From: Peteryoungia wuzhouensis
GTDB lineage: Bacteria; Pseudomonadota; Alphaproteobacteria; Rhizobiales; Rhizobiaceae
Reading direction: 5' to 3'
DNA length: 64,000 nucleotides
Assembly: GCF_003205195.1 (NCBI RefSeq)
Contig: NZ_QJRY01000001.1
Span: 248,001 to 312,000 of the forward strand
Shown: positions 35,662 to 44,184 of the stretch, one piece after another
How positions within the stretch are numbered: position 1 is the first letter of the stretch
Layout of the letters: every line of letters begins with the position of its first letter
The notes under the pieces: generated by a model
Seen by the model: the letters and a program-made list of their open reading frames with translations, nothing else
Database searches by the model: none
What the model was told of the DNA's origin: nothing
Position numbers and translations under genes: made by a program

Positions 35662-36041
35662 GCCCTTACGGGCAGTCGTCATCGATGGGAGAGGACCGGC
35701 TGCATGCCGGTGTCAGTCGGTGGAGCCCGCAACGGGAGGACGCCGTGGATGACGCCCTCCCCCGATACGCGAGACTGAAACCGATGCGCTTCTCGACGCT
35801 ATACCCTGATGGAAGCGGTATGGTTATAGCGAGATCAAGGTTAACACTATCCTTACATACGGTGGATTTTATAGTTAATTTTCCGTGACTTGCGCGCGAG
35901 ATCGGGCGGCGTGCGGGATTGACGGCCGGCATGGCTCTTCAGGTCCCCCTTGGGGTTTAAATGCGCTCAAATCCGGGAAAAGTCGCGGCTTCGTTTCGAT
36001 TTCGGCTTGATGATGTTCATGGAATGTTCGCATCTTCTCAC
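35662..36041. other. Intergenic region
   Basis: About 380 bases after the terminator. The AT-rich part around 35830-35880 may carry the promoter of the zinc-ribbon-like gene. Nothing else is recognised. Confidence 0.4.
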
Positions 36042-36302
36042 ATGACCCGGACACTCGATACCCTCGGCAAAGCGCTCCGCCACAACATGCTGGTCGTGGC
36101 AACCTGTCGCGACTGCGAACGCCAAGCCCGCTTCCTCGCCCGCGACCTCGCCGCCTTCTACGGCCAAGGTCGCGACCCGCATTCGCTGAAATTCCGCTGC
36201 ACAGCGTGCGACAGGCACAATTGCAAGATCACGCTGATGGAGAGTCCTTACGATCGCACACCCGAGACGGTCGTCTGGCGGCCGGTCAAGGTGAAGCTTT
36301 GA
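36042..36302 (+). CDS. Small zinc-ribbon-like protein, unknown
   Basis: An 86-residue protein with two C-x-x-C knuckles, ATCRDCERQ (about residue 22) and FRCTACDRH (about residue 54), spaced as in a zinc ribbon. Between them is a helix (ARDLAAFYGQGRDPHSL). The rhizobial set of hypothetical proteins that start TRTLDTLGKALRHNMLVVATCR looks similar. It may bind DNA, RNA or protein; no function is known. The frame extends upstream to 35961, but the homologous-looking part starts at the ATG used here. Confidence 0.65.
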   Translation: MTRTLDTLGKALRHNMLVVATCRDCERQARFLARDLAAFYGQGRDPHSLKFRCTACDRHNCKITLMESPYDRTPETVVWRPVKVKL

Positions 36303-36690
36303 GGGATGGGGGGATTAAAAAAGGGGATCAACGGCTGACGGTGTTTTGCCGGGCAGTCGGTTTCAAGTCCGTGGCTTCGGTATGAGGGCCGCACGGTCAC
36401 AAGAGGACGTGGCTGGGGCGCCAGGATTTCCAGCTAAGAAATTTCCGCCTTTGCAAGCCCTTGAGGTGGTCGCTAATTCCAATTCAACTAAAATGCCATT
36501 ACGGCAGTCCTTTACGACAATTCGTGACTACAGTCCGGTATCATTTTGCGTGGGCAGCATCGTCGCGAAAATCGACGAGGGAAATCTACGGGACAAGAAC
36601 CGATTTATGCGTTCAGCGCTGGCGATTTGCAGCGATCTGCCGTAATGACGCGGCATCGAGTTTCGTAAGTTCAGTTCGGGCCAGTCATTC
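36303..36690. other. Region upstream of the polysaccharide locus
   Basis: About 390 bases with lower GC than the flank to the left. This is the left edge of the surface-polysaccharide locus and should carry the promoter of the sugar transferase gene. No att site or repeat is seen. Confidence 0.4.
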
Positions 36691-37257
36691 ATGTTTTTGA
36701 AGCGAACATGCGACATCGTCGGCGTCCTCCTGGCGCTGATTATCTTTGCCGTGCCAATGGCCATTGTCGCGCTCGCCGTGCGCGCCACGTCACAGGGCCC
36801 CGTGCTCTATTGGTCGCAGCGCGTGGGCCGCGGCAACGGCATGTTCTCGATGCCGAAATTTCGCACCATGCGAACCGACACGCCTGTCGTTGCCACGCAT
36901 CTTCTTGGTGATGCAGCACGACATCTCACGCCTATCGGCAGTTTCCTGCGCAAGACAAGCCTGGACGAACTTCCGCAGCTCTGGTGCATCCTGAAGGGAG
37001 ACATGAGTTTCGTCGGTCCTCGTCCGGCGCTTTTCAATCAAGACGACCTCATCGCCGCGCGCACGGCTAGGAATGTGCATTCGCTACTGCCGGGGCTCAC
37101 AGGTTGGGCCCAGGTGAACGGCCGAGATGAATTGACAATCCAGGATAAGGTCACATTCGATGCCGAGTATCTTGAACGTCGGAGCTTCCTTTTCGATTTG
37201 CGCATTTTAAGCCTGACCGCCATAAGGGTAGTGGGCGCGGCCGGCGTCCAGCATTAG
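36691..37257 (+). CDS. Undecaprenyl-phosphate sugar-1-phosphate transferase (PglC/WcaJ-type core)
   Basis: A 188-residue monotopic enzyme of the bacterial sugar transferase family that loads the first sugar phosphate onto undecaprenyl phosphate. An N-terminal re-entrant hydrophobic helix ([22 protein letters not shown]) is followed by [22 protein letters not shown], the D-E-L-P-Q-L-W core at 91-97 with the catalytic Asp-Glu pair, and VGPRPALF. This small form equals the PglC type without the extra N-terminal membrane domain. It lies 19 bases before the dehydratase gene and probably uses its product, a UDP-diNAc-bacillosamine or similar sugar. Confidence 0.9.
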   Translation: MFLKRTCDIVGVLLALIIFAVPMAIVALAVRATSQGPVLYWSQRVGRGNGMFSMPKFRTMRTDTPVVATHLLGDAARHLTPIGSFLRKTSLDELPQLWCILKGDMSFVGPRPALFNQDDLIAARTARNVHSLLPGLTGWAQVNGRDELTIQDKVTFDAEYLERRSFLFDLRILSLTAIRVVGAAGVQH

Positions 37258-37276
37258 TGAGTTCATTGGTAGGATC

Positions 37277-39208
37277 ATGTTAGCTTCCGATTGGATTAAT
37301 CAGCCTCTGGTCAAGCGCATCAGAGAGAAGATTATCAAGGCGCCCCGCTTCTGGAAGCGAGCCGTCATGATGAGCCTTGACGTCATTGCCTTGATAATCG
37401 CCCTGTGGGCGAGCTATGCTATCCGGCTGTCCGTGTGGACGCCGGCTATTACGAGCGAGCGCCTGATTCTTGCTGCCTTCGCTCCTATAGTAGCTATACC
37501 CATATTCATTCGGCTAGGTCTCTATCGATCCGTGATCCGCTATCTGCCAGAAGCTGCGATCTGGACCATCATCAAGGCAATGCTGATCGCCACAACGAGT
37601 TGGGTCATCATCATCTTCCTGATGGAGATGGCAGGCCAAGGCATCGTACCTCGCTCTGTCCCCTTCCTTTATTTAATTCTCGGAACGCTCCTGATTGGCG
37701 GTACGCGCTTTGCCGCCAAATGGATCCTTATGTCTGGCACGGGTCTGCGTCGTGACGAGGAGCCGATCTTCATCTATGGCGCAGGACCCGCAGCAGCCCA
37801 ACTCGCACGGGCTCTTAGAGGCCACGGCAATCGCTATGTGATGGGGTTGATCGATGACGACTCCGCCAATCACGGGCGGGATATCGGCGGTTACCGCGTC
37901 TTTCCGTCCAGCGACCTCCCGTCACTGGTTGATCGCTACGGCATTCAGGAAATTGTTCTCAGCATGTCGTCCATACCCATGGACAAGCGCCAGGCTGTGC
38001 TTGCTCGCGTCACTGGTCTGGGCGTGAAAGTGCGCAGCCTACCAGATATCTCGGATCTCGTGGACGGCCGCTACATTGTCAACCAGATTCGAGAGATAGA
38101 GATCGACGAACTCCTCGGCCGCTCTTGCGTGCCGGCCGACGCGGGACTGCTCGACCAGGCACTCGCCGGCAAGACTGTCATGGTCACCGGCGCGGGCGGC
38201 TCCATCGGCTCAGAACTCTGCCGCCTGATCATTCGCCGTGGGCCGGAAAAGCTCATTCTCTTCGAAGCGAACGAATACGCACTTTACCGGATCGAACAGG
38301 AGCTTTTGGCTACAGGAAATCATGCGGTCGTACCGGTCCTCGGCTCCGTGACGGACGCCAAGACGGTAGCGCGAGCCATTCAGACACACAATGTTCAAGT
38401 GCTGTATCACGCTGCAGCCCACAAGCATGTTCCACTTGTCGAAGCGAATGTTCTCGAAGGGATCCGCAACAACGTCTTCGGCACGCTGACCGTGGCGACC
38501 GTCGCTGCTACGCAGAAGGTTGAGCACTTTGTCCTGATTTCATCCGACAAGGCAGTCCGACCGACCAATGTCATGGGCGCGACGAAGCGCTGGGCAGAAC
38601 TTGTCGTGCGGCAAATGGCGATTGAAGCGCGGGACAAACAGAAGAAGCAAGTCTTCTGTGCCGTTCGCTTCGGCAATGTCATCGGCTCGAACGGTTCGGT
38701 TGTGCCCTTGTTCAAGCAGCAGATCGCCAAAGGCGGGCCGGTAACGATCACCGACCCGGACATGACCCGTTACTTCATGGCGATTCCTGAAGCTGCAGAG
38801 CTGATCGTCCAGGCTGGGGCTCTTTCAGCAGGCGGCGACGTCTTCCTGCTGGATATGGGCGAGCCCGTGCGCATAGGAGATCTTGCGGAAAACATGATCC
38901 GGCTCGCGGGTTTCAATATTCGGGATAGCAAGAATCCCGATAATGGCATCGCCATTGAGGTGATCGGCAAACGGCCGGGTGAAAAGCTCTTCGAAGAGCT
39001 TTTCTACGATCGTAAGAATGCCAAGCCGACCCGTCATCCGAAGATTATGCGCGCCGATTCCGCAGCTATCGCCAGTTATGATATAGCCTCCTGGCTCCGC
39101 AAACTTGAACATGAAATCGTCGCGGAGAATGAGGAACAGGCTAGGAAAGTATTGTTTGCGCTGATTTCGACCGATGAAAGCGCCGGTCAAGCAGTTGCAC
39201 ATAGCTGA
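37277..39208 (+). CDS. CapD/PglF-type nucleotide-sugar 4,6-dehydratase, membrane-bound
   Basis: A 643-residue protein with four N-terminal transmembrane helices (about residues 28-145), a first Rossmann-like domain (IFIYGAGPAAAQLARALRG) and a C-terminal extended SDR domain with TGAGGSIGSELCRLI, AAAHKHVPLVE, SSDKAVRPTNVMGATKRWAE and RFGNVIGSNGSVVPLF. This equals PglF/WbpM, which turns UDP-GlcNAc into the 4-keto-6-deoxy sugar. It can supply the substrate for the DegT aminotransferase encoded at 41913-43385 and thus start the legionaminic-type route. It is separated from that operon by insertion-sequence debris. Confidence 0.9.
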   Translation: MLASDWINQPLVKRIREKIIKAPRFWKRAVMMSLDVIALIIALWASYAIRLSVWTPAITSERLILAAFAPIVAIPIFIRLGLYRSVIRYLPEAAIWTIIKAMLIATTSWVIIIFLMEMAGQGIVPRSVPFLYLILGTLLIGGTRFAAKWILMSGTGLRRDEEPIFIYGAGPAAAQLARALRGHGNRYVMGLIDDDSANHGRDIGGYRVFPSSDLPSLVDRYGIQEIVLSMSSIPMDKRQAVLARVTGLGVKVRSLPDISDLVDGRYIVNQIREIEIDELLGRSCVPADAGLLDQALAGKTVMVTGAGGSIGSELCRLIIRRGPEKLILFEANEYALYRIEQELLATGNHAVVPVLGSVTDAKTVARAIQTHNVQVLYHAAAHKHVPLVEANVLEGIRNNVFGTLTVATVAATQKVEHFVLISSDKAVRPTNVMGATKRWAELVVRQMAIEARDKQKKQVFCAVRFGNVIGSNGSVVPLFKQQIAKGGPVTITDPDMTRYFMAIPEAAELIVQAGALSAGGDVFLLDMGEPVRIGDLAENMIRLAGFNIRDSKNPDNGIAIEVIGKRPGEKLFEELFYDRKNAKPTRHPKIMRADSAAIASYDIASWLRKLEHEIVAENEEQARKVLFALISTDESAGQAVAHS

Positions 39209-39232
39209 CGATCGAAAGAATGGATGTAAGCG

Positions 39233-39556
39233 GTCAACGACAGCGTTGGGGCTGAGTTTCCATGGCATAAGCGCCCGGATATCGGCTTCCGGCCAACTTT
39301 GAGCGATGCGGGTCAATGTCTGGGATAGCCAGTGGAGCGGATCGATGCTGTTCATTCTGGAGGTCCGAAGCAAGGCGGCCAGCGTGGCCCATGTGCGTCC
39401 ACCGCTCTCGTTTCCGGCGAATAGACTGTTCTTTCTCGTAATTGTTTGAGGCCTGATCGAGCGTTCGACAATGTTTGAGTCGATTTCGATACGGCTGTCC
39501 GTCAGGAAGCGTTCGAGCGCCTCGCGTCTGGTGAGCGTGCGGATTCCGGGAATGAC
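39233..39556 (-). pseudogene. IS66-family transposase (TnpC) C-terminal remnant
   Basis: The minus strand reads GRIEIDSN-like DSRIEIDSNIVERSIRPQTI, then FAGNESGGRTWATLAALL and SQTLTRIAQSWPEADIRALMPW, the well-conserved end of IS66 transposases including the catalytic glutamate region. The N-terminal two thirds and both accessory genes are missing. It lies directly after the dehydratase gene. Confidence 0.85.
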
Positions 39557-39637
39557 CGGACAGTCTAGGCGGTCCACCGATGCCTTTGGGTCGGCAACCT
39601 TGGCGTGTATTTCCTCGTGACGAACGAGGAGATGTTG

Positions 39638-40160
39638 ATGCCGGCGAAGAGAAGGCTGACGATGAGACAACTACGACAAATGCTTCGGCTTTGCGCGGAC
39701 GACGCGAGCGTGCGCGATGTTGTCATGATGCTGGGGCTTACCCGCAGCACGGTGCAGGATAACCTTGAGCGTGCGAGAGCGGCCGGACTGAGCTGGCCCT
39801 TACCGGGAGACCTGACGGACGCAGTCATCGAGCGCCGGCTATTCTACCGACAGGGCGTCAAGCATGGCCTGCGTCGGCGGGGTGGAACCCGATTGGAGCG
39901 CGCTGGCGGTCGAGCTGAAGAAGCCGGCCGTGACCCTAAAGATCCTTTGCGAGGAATATCGCGCGATTCATCCTGATGGCTACGGCTACAGCCGGTTCTG
40001 CGAGCTGTTCCGCAGTTTCGTGCAGCGGCTTTCGTCCACGATGCGCCAGAAACATGTTCCCGGTGACAAGGTGTTCATCGACTATTCCGGCAAGACGCTG
40101 CCGATCGTCGACGGCAAGACCGGTGAGACCGCGAGGCGGAGATTTTCCTCGGTGCTCTGA
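39638..40160 (+). pseudogene. IS21-family IstA remnant, frameshifted and truncated
   Basis: Translation gives MPAKRRLTMRQLRQMLRLCA and GLTRSTVQDNLERARAAGLSWP in one frame, then from about 39865 DWSALAVELKKPAVTLKILCEEYRAIHP and GDKVFIDYSGKTLPIVDGKTGE in the next. A further shift gives AEIFLGAL at 40137-40160. These are the helix-turn-helix start and the beginning of the DDE domain of IstA. Two frameshifts and the loss of everything after 40160 make it dead. An IS3-family element follows at once. Confidence 0.85.
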
Positions 40161-40261
40161 TCCCTGCTCTGATCTGCTCTGTGCTCTGATCCCCAAAAAC
40201 TGGACCGTTCATAACTGTAGTTTTCCGCGGTATTTTCCCGGCTGGGAATAGGAGCGGAAGC

Positions 40262-40528
40262 ATGAAGGCATCGAAGTTCTCGGACGCCCAGAAGGCGTTC
40301 ATTTTGAAGCAGGGCGACGACGGCGTGCCGGTGGCAGAGATTTGCCGGAAGGCGGGGATCAGCCAGGCGACGTATTTCAATTGGCGCAAGAAGTATGCGG
40401 GTCTGCTGCCCGATGAGATGCGTCGATTGAAGGCTCTGGAGGATGAGAATTCCAGGCTGAAGAAAATTGTCGCAGACCTAACTCTGGACCGGGAGATGCT
40501 GCAGGACGTCATCCGCCGAAAGCTCTGA
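40262..40528 (+). CDS. IS3-family OrfA (transposase helix-turn-helix subunit)
   Basis: An 88-residue protein: KFSDAQKAFILKQGDDGVPVAEICRKAGISQATYFNWRKKY is the helix-turn-helix and MRRLKALEDENSRLKKIVADL the leucine zipper, followed by DREMLQDVI. The length is normal for the IS407 group. In intact elements OrfA binds the ends and is fused to OrfB by frameshifting near its stop; the overlap region is still present here. Confidence 0.9.
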   Translation: MKASKFSDAQKAFILKQGDDGVPVAEICRKAGISQATYFNWRKKYAGLLPDEMRRLKALEDENSRLKKIVADLTLDREMLQDVIRRKL

Positions 40529-40560
40529 GGCCTGTTCGGAAGCGCAAGCTGATCGACGGG

Positions 40561-41364
40561 ATGCTGGTGGACTGGGGCATTTCGATCCGACGGGCCTGCA
40601 AGGTCCTGAAGTTCGATACATCGACCTACCACTACAAATCTCGCCGCACCGGACAGGCCCCCCTCGAAAGACGCATCAAGGAGATTTGCGAGACACGTGT
40701 GCGGTATGGCTACCGCCGCGTCCATGTGCATCTGCGCCGAGATGGTTGGAAGATCAACATGAAGAAGACACGCAGGATTTACAGCGAGTTAGGACTTCAA
40801 CTGCGCAACAAGCATCCCAAGCGCCGGGTGAAGGCAAAGCTCAGAGACGATCGCTAGGAGGCTGCCGGGCCGAATGATGTCTGGGCGATGGATTTCGTTC
40901 ACGACCAGCTCGCGACTGGCAAAAAGCTGCGCATCCTGACCGTGGTCGACACGCACTCGCGTTACTGCCCGGCCGCCGACGCACGCTTCACCTACCGGGG
41001 CGAGAATGTCGTCCAGACCCTGGAAGGCATCTGTCGGAAGACCGGCTATCCGAAGACGATCAGGGTAGACAATGGCAGCGAATTCATCTCCCGTGATCTC
41101 GACCTCTGGGCTTATGCCAACAACGTCACCCTGGACTTCTCACGGCCTGGCAAACCAACTGACAACGGCTTCATCGAGGCCTTCAACAGCAAGCTGCGGT
41201 CGGAGTGCCTGAACGCTCATTGGTTCCTGACACTTGCGGATTCCCGCGAAAAGTTGGAGACTTGGCGCAGGTACTACAACGAGGAACGTCCTCACTCGGC
41301 GGTCGGATATAATGTCCCGATCGCCCTACATAATCCCGGTGGCGCAACCAGCCAGCCATCGTGA
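40561..41364 (+). pseudogene. IS3-family OrfB transposase with an internal amber codon
   Basis: The frame encodes the start of OrfB (GISIRRACKVLKFDTSTYHY, RYGYRRVHVHLRRDGW, KAKLRDDR), then TAG at 40855-40857, and then continues in the same frame with EAAGPNDVWAMDFVHDQL and the DDE domain (VVDTHSR, RVDNGSEF, NGFIEAFNSKLRSECLN) to its normal end. Relatives have Gln at the stop position, so a single C-to-T change explains it. Without readthrough no active transposase is made. Confidence 0.9.
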
Positions 41365-41462
41365 TCAGAGCCGGAAAACTCCAGCTTCCGGCGGTCCAAG
41401 GTTTGGTCCCAGAGCAGAAAACCCAAGACTCTCCCGAAATTTGGAGGGAAGTCGGGTCTCAG

Positions 41463-41693
41463 GTCATCGAGCATCGCGTCCGCCAGGAGCCGCTTCAGCT
41501 TCGCGTTCTCGTCTTCCAGCGTCTTCAGCCTCTTGGCTTCGGACACGTCCATGCCGCCGAACTTCGCTTTCCATTTATAGATGCTGGCATCGCTGACACC
41601 GTGCTTGCGGCAAAGCTCCGAGACCGGCGTGCCCGCCTCGTGCTCCTTCAGAATGCCGATGATCTGTTCGTCGGTGAAACGGTTGCGCTTCAT
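41463..41693 (-). pseudogene. OrfA fragment of a different IS3-family element
   Basis: The first 77 residues of an OrfA: MKRNRFTDEQIIGILKEHEA, then GTPVSELCRKHGVSDASIYKWKAKFGG and the zipper KRLKTLEDENAKLKRLLADAMLD. It is then cut off. The sequence differs from the neighbouring IS407-like OrfA, so it comes from another element. Confidence 0.85.
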
Positions 41694-41763
41694 TCTCTGG
41701 TCCTCTCGATGGCCAGAGCTTACTTCAAAATGGATTACTTTAACGGGGCAAGGCCACCGTGTC

Positions 41764-41871
41764 CGCTATGATTATCGTCGTGTACATGTACTCCTGGAAC
41801 GCGAAGGTCGAAGCGACGGGGCAAAGCCAAGCTGCGGGAAGATCGGCAAATGGCCGTTAGACCGAACGATG
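41764..41871 (+). pseudogene. OrfB scrap of an IS3-family element with internal deletion
   Basis: Reads YDYRRVHVLLEREGR and, after an internal deletion, KAKLREDRQMAVRPND. These are two separated conserved segments of IS3 OrfB joined together. It lies at the right edge of the insertion-sequence cluster, just after the end of the aminotransferase gene on the other strand. Confidence 0.75.
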
Positions 41872-41912
41872 GTCAGTTGCAGCTTCCGCCCAATTAACCG
41901 CTGTCCTCTCAG

Positions 41913-43385
41913 CTATGTGAAAATCCTCTTGATTGTATCTATAACGCGATCAAGTTGGCTACTAGTCATGTTCGAGCTTGACGGAAGACAAATGCCCCGT
42001 TCAAACAAATCATCAGAAACGGAACTATTGCCAGCGGTAAAGTACCTAGTCCCCGCAAAGACAGGTTGTAAGTGCATTGGCTTCCAAACTGGCCGAGCTT
42101 CGATAAGTTCGCTAGCGAGCCGTTGTATTAGCTCGGTGCTGGATATCGCTGCATCTGCAGAAATGGTTGCGGTAGTAAGCCAACGATTCGAGAAACTCCA
42201 CTCAGGTTCCGGCATCCATTCTAGGCTTTGAAGACCCGCCAGACCCTCGCGATACTGATCGAAGATTCTACGTCGTCTTTCCACCCGAGATTTCAGGACA
42301 TGGAGTTGCCCTCGCCCGACGCCAGCTAGTATGTTACTCATTCTGTAGTTGTAGCCCACTTCGCTGTGTTGATAATAAGGTGCAGGATCACGCGCCTGAG
42401 TCGCAAGAAAACGCGCACGATCAACTATCTCCCTATCATCCGAAATCAACATGCCGCCGCCAGAAGTCGTGATGATCTTATTACCATTGAAGGAGTAAAT
42501 ACCAATTTTGCCAATTGTACCGCTATGACGTCCTTTATAGGTTGCACCAAGTGATTCTGCAGCATCCTCAAGGATCGGAACATCGTATGAGGAACAGATT
42601 TCCCGAATCGGATCCATATCTGCGCTCTGACCGTAAAGATTCACTACGATTACAGCCTTAGGACTCCATCCCTCGGATGCGGCGATCGCGAATGCACGCT
42701 CAAGCGCTGTTGGACACATGTTCCAGCTACTCATCTCTGAGTCGATGAAGACCGGCTCGGCTCCTTGATAAACGATGGGATTGGCACTCGCGGCAAAGGT
42801 AAGTGTGGAGCAGAAGACCCGATCTCCGGGGCCAACTCCGAGAAGACGGAGGCCGAGGTGGATGGCGGCCGTACCTGAGGAAACAGCGGCCCCGTGGGCC
42901 GAACCGACAAAAGTGCACAACTCAGTCTCGAAGGCATCAACATTTGGGCCAAGCGGCGCGATCCAGTTTGTGAGGAAGGCCTGTTCAACGAATTCCCGCT
43001 CGGCATCGCCGATATGCGGCGTCGATAACAGGACCTGCTCGTCGATGTCACGGCGGAAGATCACGTCCACCACAACACCGTCCACCCCGATGACCGGAAG
43101 GCTGTGGATTGCGTGACGGTTCATCAGCTCCAACGCGTCCCGCCGGCTCATGCCCTCGCTCGCCGTATGAGACTTGATCGCCTGAAGCAGGTCCAGGCGA
43201 TCCGTGAGTGCGCTCCCCTCAAGGATTAGCCGGCGCAGGTCCCCATCGGTAATGGTGCGCTCGAAACGCCTACCCTCGCCTACGAGTGTGAGGATGCCGC
43301 ATCCACTCCTTTCAAGCTTGGCGAGGGCTTCCTTTAGCGTGGACCCGGACGTGACCTCGAGGGCCGACAGCAGATCCTTGTTCAT
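41913..43385 (-). CDS. CBS domain-DegT aminotransferase (LegC/PglE-like)
   Basis: A 490-residue fusion. Residues 1-120 are a CBS pair (GILTLVG ... ERTITDGDLRRLILEG and SLPVIGVDGVVVDVIFRRDI). Residues 125-490 are a fold-type I, DegT/DnrJ/EryC1 aminotransferase with SSGTAAIHLGLRLLG, EDAAESLGATYKG and the PLP lysine K303 in SFNGNKIITTSGGGML. It should aminate the 4-keto group of a UDP-6-deoxy sugar, the LegC step in legionaminic acid synthesis. The CBS part resembles that of the nucleotidyltransferase PtmE, not usual on LegC, and may sense a nucleotide. Last gene of the operon, overlapping the formyltransferase gene by four bases. GC is lower than average. Confidence 0.82.
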   Translation of the reverse strand: MNKDLLSALEVTSGSTLKEALAKLERSGCGILTLVGEGRRFERTITDGDLRRLILEGSALTDRLDLLQAIKSHTASEGMSRRDALELMNRHAIHSLPVIGVDGVVVDVIFRRDIDEQVLLSTPHIGDAEREFVEQAFLTNWIAPLGPNVDAFETELCTFVGSAHGAAVSSGTAAIHLGLRLLGVGPGDRVFCSTLTFAASANPIVYQGAEPVFIDSEMSSWNMCPTALERAFAIAASEGWSPKAVIVVNLYGQSADMDPIREICSSYDVPILEDAAESLGATYKGRHSGTIGKIGIYSFNGNKIITTSGGGMLISDDREIVDRARFLATQARDPAPYYQHSEVGYNYRMSNILAGVGRGQLHVLKSRVERRRRIFDQYREGLAGLQSLEWMPEPEWSFSNRWLTTATISADAAISSTELIQRLASELIEARPVWKPMHLQPVFAGTRYFTAGNSSVSDDLFERGICLPSSSNMTSSQLDRVIDTIKRIFT

Positions 43386-44173
43386 GTCTTCACACTCTCT
43401 TTCGCTACCGAGCTGAAAAGGCTGCTCGAGTTGGGATCGGCGAGCTGCTGCAGCAGCGTCCGATCGACCAGCGAGTACCTCTCGCCGTTGATAGTGACAA
43501 AGGCGCCGTCATAGGGCGGATACCAGAAAGCCCGAATCTTCCGAGCGACGTCGTCGCCCGGCTGAATTTCCTTCATCGCCTCCATCTCCACCCGCGAGAC
43601 ATAGCGCCCGCCCTTGTTTGCACTCGTCGGCAGCCTTGCATCGGTGGCAACTGTCGCGCCCACGACTCGCAGAAACTGCTCATGGATGCGCTTCATGCAT
43701 ACGAGCTCCAACGAGCGAACAGTCTCCGCCTCCTGGTCAATGACGAAGCGGTCAACCTCGATGATCTCACCTGTATCGATATGTTCGTCCATGTAATGAG
43801 CGGTGACGCCCCATTCGCTGAGGCCATCGAGGATCGCTAAATTGTAGCCGGCGGTACCTTTGTATTCCGGCAGGGGCGCCGGATGGAAGTTGATCGCTCC
43901 CAACCGCGCGTTCGATAGGAGCCCACCACGCATGCGCCGCCAGTATAGAACGGATAGCACGAGATCGAATTCCAGCTCGCCCGAATCTGCCTTCTCCAGC
44001 GTCTGCTTGAAATCGAGAATCGGTACCGACAGCGCCTCGGCCACCCGCGAAGTAGGCGATACCGCGAGGTGATTGTCGGTCAACACGCCCACGACCTCAA
44101 CTTGCTCCATCGCGCTGAGGGCAGTCAAAAGGTCCGCGGAAACGCTCTTACGGCCGGCAAACAGTACCTTCAT
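43382..44173 (-). CDS. Sugar N-formyltransferase (Fmt fold)
   Basis: A 263-residue enzyme with the formyltransferase active site N95-x-H97 in INFHPAPLPEYKGTAGYN and D133 in HIDTGEII, the same spacing as in methionyl-tRNA formyltransferase (Asn-His-Asp). The N-terminal Rossmann part binds N10-formyltetrahydrofolate. Members in polysaccharide loci formylate amino sugars. It lies between the aminotransferase and the NeuC/LegG-type epimerase genes, where a legionaminic pathway would need an acetyltransferase (LegH); none is present. The likely reaction is formylation of the 4-amino group of the UDP-amino sugar. The C-terminal residues ARKIRAFWYPPYDGAFVTING are usual for the family. Confidence 0.85.
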   Translation of the reverse strand: MKVLFAGRKSVSADLLTALSAMEQVEVVGVLTDNHLAVSPTSRVAEALSVPILDFKQTLEKADSGELEFDLVLSVLYWRRMRGGLLSNARLGAINFHPAPLPEYKGTAGYNLAILDGLSEWGVTAHYMDEHIDTGEIIEVDRFVIDQEAETVRSLELVCMKRIHEQFLRVVGATVATDARLPTSANKGGRYVSRVEMEAMKEIQPGDDVARKIRAFWYPPYDGAFVTINGERYSLVDRTLLQQLADPNSSSLFSSVAKESVKT

Positions 44174-44184
44174 GCGATGTCTCC

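Larger units (their letters stand above)
40182..41416 (+). mobile_element. IS3-family element (IS407-like group), about 1.24 kb
   Basis: Imperfect terminal inverted repeats of about 46 bases: the left end (40182-40228) begins TGCTCTGATCC and has ACTGGACCG and GTTTTCCG, and the right end (41371-41416) read in reverse begins TGCTCTGGGACC and has TTGGACCG and GTTTTCCG. It contains orfA and an orfB interrupted by one stop codon. No matching target duplication was found. Three more partial copies of the TGCTCTGATCC end lie just outside the left end (40153-40181). Confidence 0.8.

Noticed and set aside
36346..36645. Plus-strand ORF of 99 codons before the sugar transferase
   Set aside because: No ribosome binding site and no domain; a second overlapping frame of similar length suggests chance in a low-GC intergenic region.
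40182..41416. Active IS3-family transposon
   Set aside because: orfB has an in-frame TAG and no target duplication is found, so it is annotated as a nearly intact but probably inactive element.
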